Made by a program: the position numbers and the translations under genes. 5,983 nt of DNA from CAZYPH01 sp964649095 (GTDB lineage Bacteria; Bdellovibrionota; UBA1018; UBA923): positions 1 through 5,983 of the forward strand of contig CAZYPH010000133.1 in NCBI GenBank assembly GCA_964649095.1, written 5' to 3'. The notes under the pieces were generated by a model. That model made no database searches. It saw only the letters and a program-made list of their open reading frames with translations, and was not told the origin of the DNA. The stretch's first letter is position 1; each line of letters starts with the position of its first letter. Below, one piece after another: positions 5,324 through 5,983 of the stretch.

Positions 5324-5983
5324 GTGCTCACAAAATCACAGGCGAAGGCCTTCTTTGTTGTAGGAACCGCAACGCTGTCGTTGGTGTTTATTGGTCTTAC
5401 GATAGACACTTTTCGAAAGGTGCCCACTCAGACTAATGCAGCGGCATTAACGCCGGCAGCCATCAGGGGTAAACACCTTTTTGATCACAAAAATTGTATG
5501 GGGTGCCATACGATACTTGGTGAAGGGGCTTATTATGCGCCGGAGCTGACCAAGGTTTATGAGCGTCGAGGTGAAGGTTTTATCAAGGCGATGTTGAAGA
5601 ACCCAGAGGCGATGTATCCGGGGCAACGAAAAATGACGAATTATCATTTTAGTGATCAAGAGATCGATGACCTGACGGAGTTTTTAAAATGGGTTGGGCA
5701 AATGGATCTAAACGGCTTTCCACCAAAACCAGATTTGGGTGTGGCCGCAGCAGCGCCGTCCATTGCGCCATCAAACTCCGGCGCAAACGCTAACGCACAG
5801 AATACGTCAAAAGTAGTGCATCCACCAAATATATATAATCAGGTATGTATTGCGTGCCATGCACTTGGTGGAAAGGGCGGTAATGTTGGCCCAGCCTTAG
5901 ACGGTGTGGGTTCCCGACGTGACGCTGAATATTTAAAAAAATGGCTACAAGACCCTCTGGCCGTTAAGGCCGATTCTAAAATG
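5324..5983 (+). CDS. norC: Nitric oxide reductase subunit C with an extra C-terminal cytochrome c domain (3' end outside window)
   Basis: Two hundred and twenty codons are present and the frame is open at the window edge. NorC passes electrons to NorB, which reduces two NO to N2O; it is anchored in the inner membrane with its haem in the periplasm. Residues about 9-27 form the single N-terminal membrane anchor. The first haem site is C58-M-G-C61-H62 within the typical NorC stretch NCMGCHTILGEGAYYAPEL (57-75), and M104 in MYPGQRKMTNYHFSDQEIDD (97-116) is the likely axial ligand, followed by LKWVGQMDLNGFPP. Ordinary NorC ends near here at about 150 residues. This one continues through an Ala/Pro/Ser/Asn-rich linker (about 140-165) into a second cytochrome c domain with C175-I-A-C178-H179, GGNVGPALDGVG (185-196), and M220 as probable ligand at the very edge. 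The promoter has a Crp/Fnr-type site. norB is expected next but cannot be seen. Confidence 0.93.
   Translation, partial: MLTKSQAKAFFVVGTATLSLVFIGLTIDTFRKVPTQTNAAALTPAAIRGKHLFDHKNCMGCHTILGEGAYYAPELTKVYERRGEGFIKAMLKNPEAMYPGQRKMTNYHFSDQEIDDLTEFLKWVGQMDLNGFPPKPDLGVAAAAPSIAPSNSGANANAQNTSKVVHPPNIYNQVCIACHALGGKGGNVGPALDGVGSRRDAEYLKKWLQDPLAVKADSKM

Noticed and set aside
5447..5659. 70-residue - strand reading frame inside norC
   Set aside because: It is antisense to the NorC haem region, which is clearly the real coding frame.

Overview
This window looks like chromosomal DNA of a Gram-negative bacterium that respires or detoxifies nitrogen oxides. A secreted protein with a probable beta-barrel character supports a Gram-negative cell, and NnrS, NorC and a Crp/Fnr-type regulator support the nitrogen-oxide lifestyle. 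A full-length RNase J, common in deltaproteobacteria-like and alphaproteobacterial lineages and less usual in gammaproteobacteria, suggests a proteobacterium in the broad sense, perhaps delta/Bdellovibrionota-like. That placement is a low-confidence inference. By eye the base composition is moderate and slightly AT-rich, and no tRNA, rRNA, CRISPR array, insertion sequence or phage gene was seen.

Layout: (1) Bases 1-1892 are a housekeeping pair on the + strand, the end of a uridine kinase gene (udk) overlapping by 4 bases a 553-residue RNase J with a TTG start. (2) Bases 1894-2304 on the - strand encode a small exported protein of unknown family that converges on RNase J with one base between the stop codons. 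(3) Bases 2305-2478 are a divergent promoter region with a near-perfect Crp/Fnr-type palindrome. (4) Bases 2479-3645 encode NnrS (+). (5) On the - strand lie a radical SAM protein (3638-4417) and, upstream of it, a Crp/Fnr-family regulator (4441-5172), probably one operon. (6) Bases 5173-5323 are a second divergent promoter region with a second copy of the same palindrome. (7) From 5324 to the window end runs NorC, the cytochrome c subunit of nitric oxide reductase, here with an extra C-terminal haem domain; norB would be expected just beyond the edge.

How it fits together: the two regulatory palindromes (2370-2383 and 5234-5247) agree at 12 of 14 positions and stand before the two recognisable NO genes. 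The regulator gene lies between those genes and is divergent from norC. The simplest reading is a compact NO-response island: a DNR/NNR-like regulator without the cysteine cluster of FNR switches on norC and nnrS, and possibly the small exported protein and itself. The radical SAM protein travels with the regulator and is the unexplained member.

The most interesting points are the di-haem NorC, the shared operator with a conserved spacer and a matching change in the recognition helix, the linked radical SAM gene, the exported protein sharing the operator, and perfect inverted repeats centred on both tail-to-tail gene junctions.
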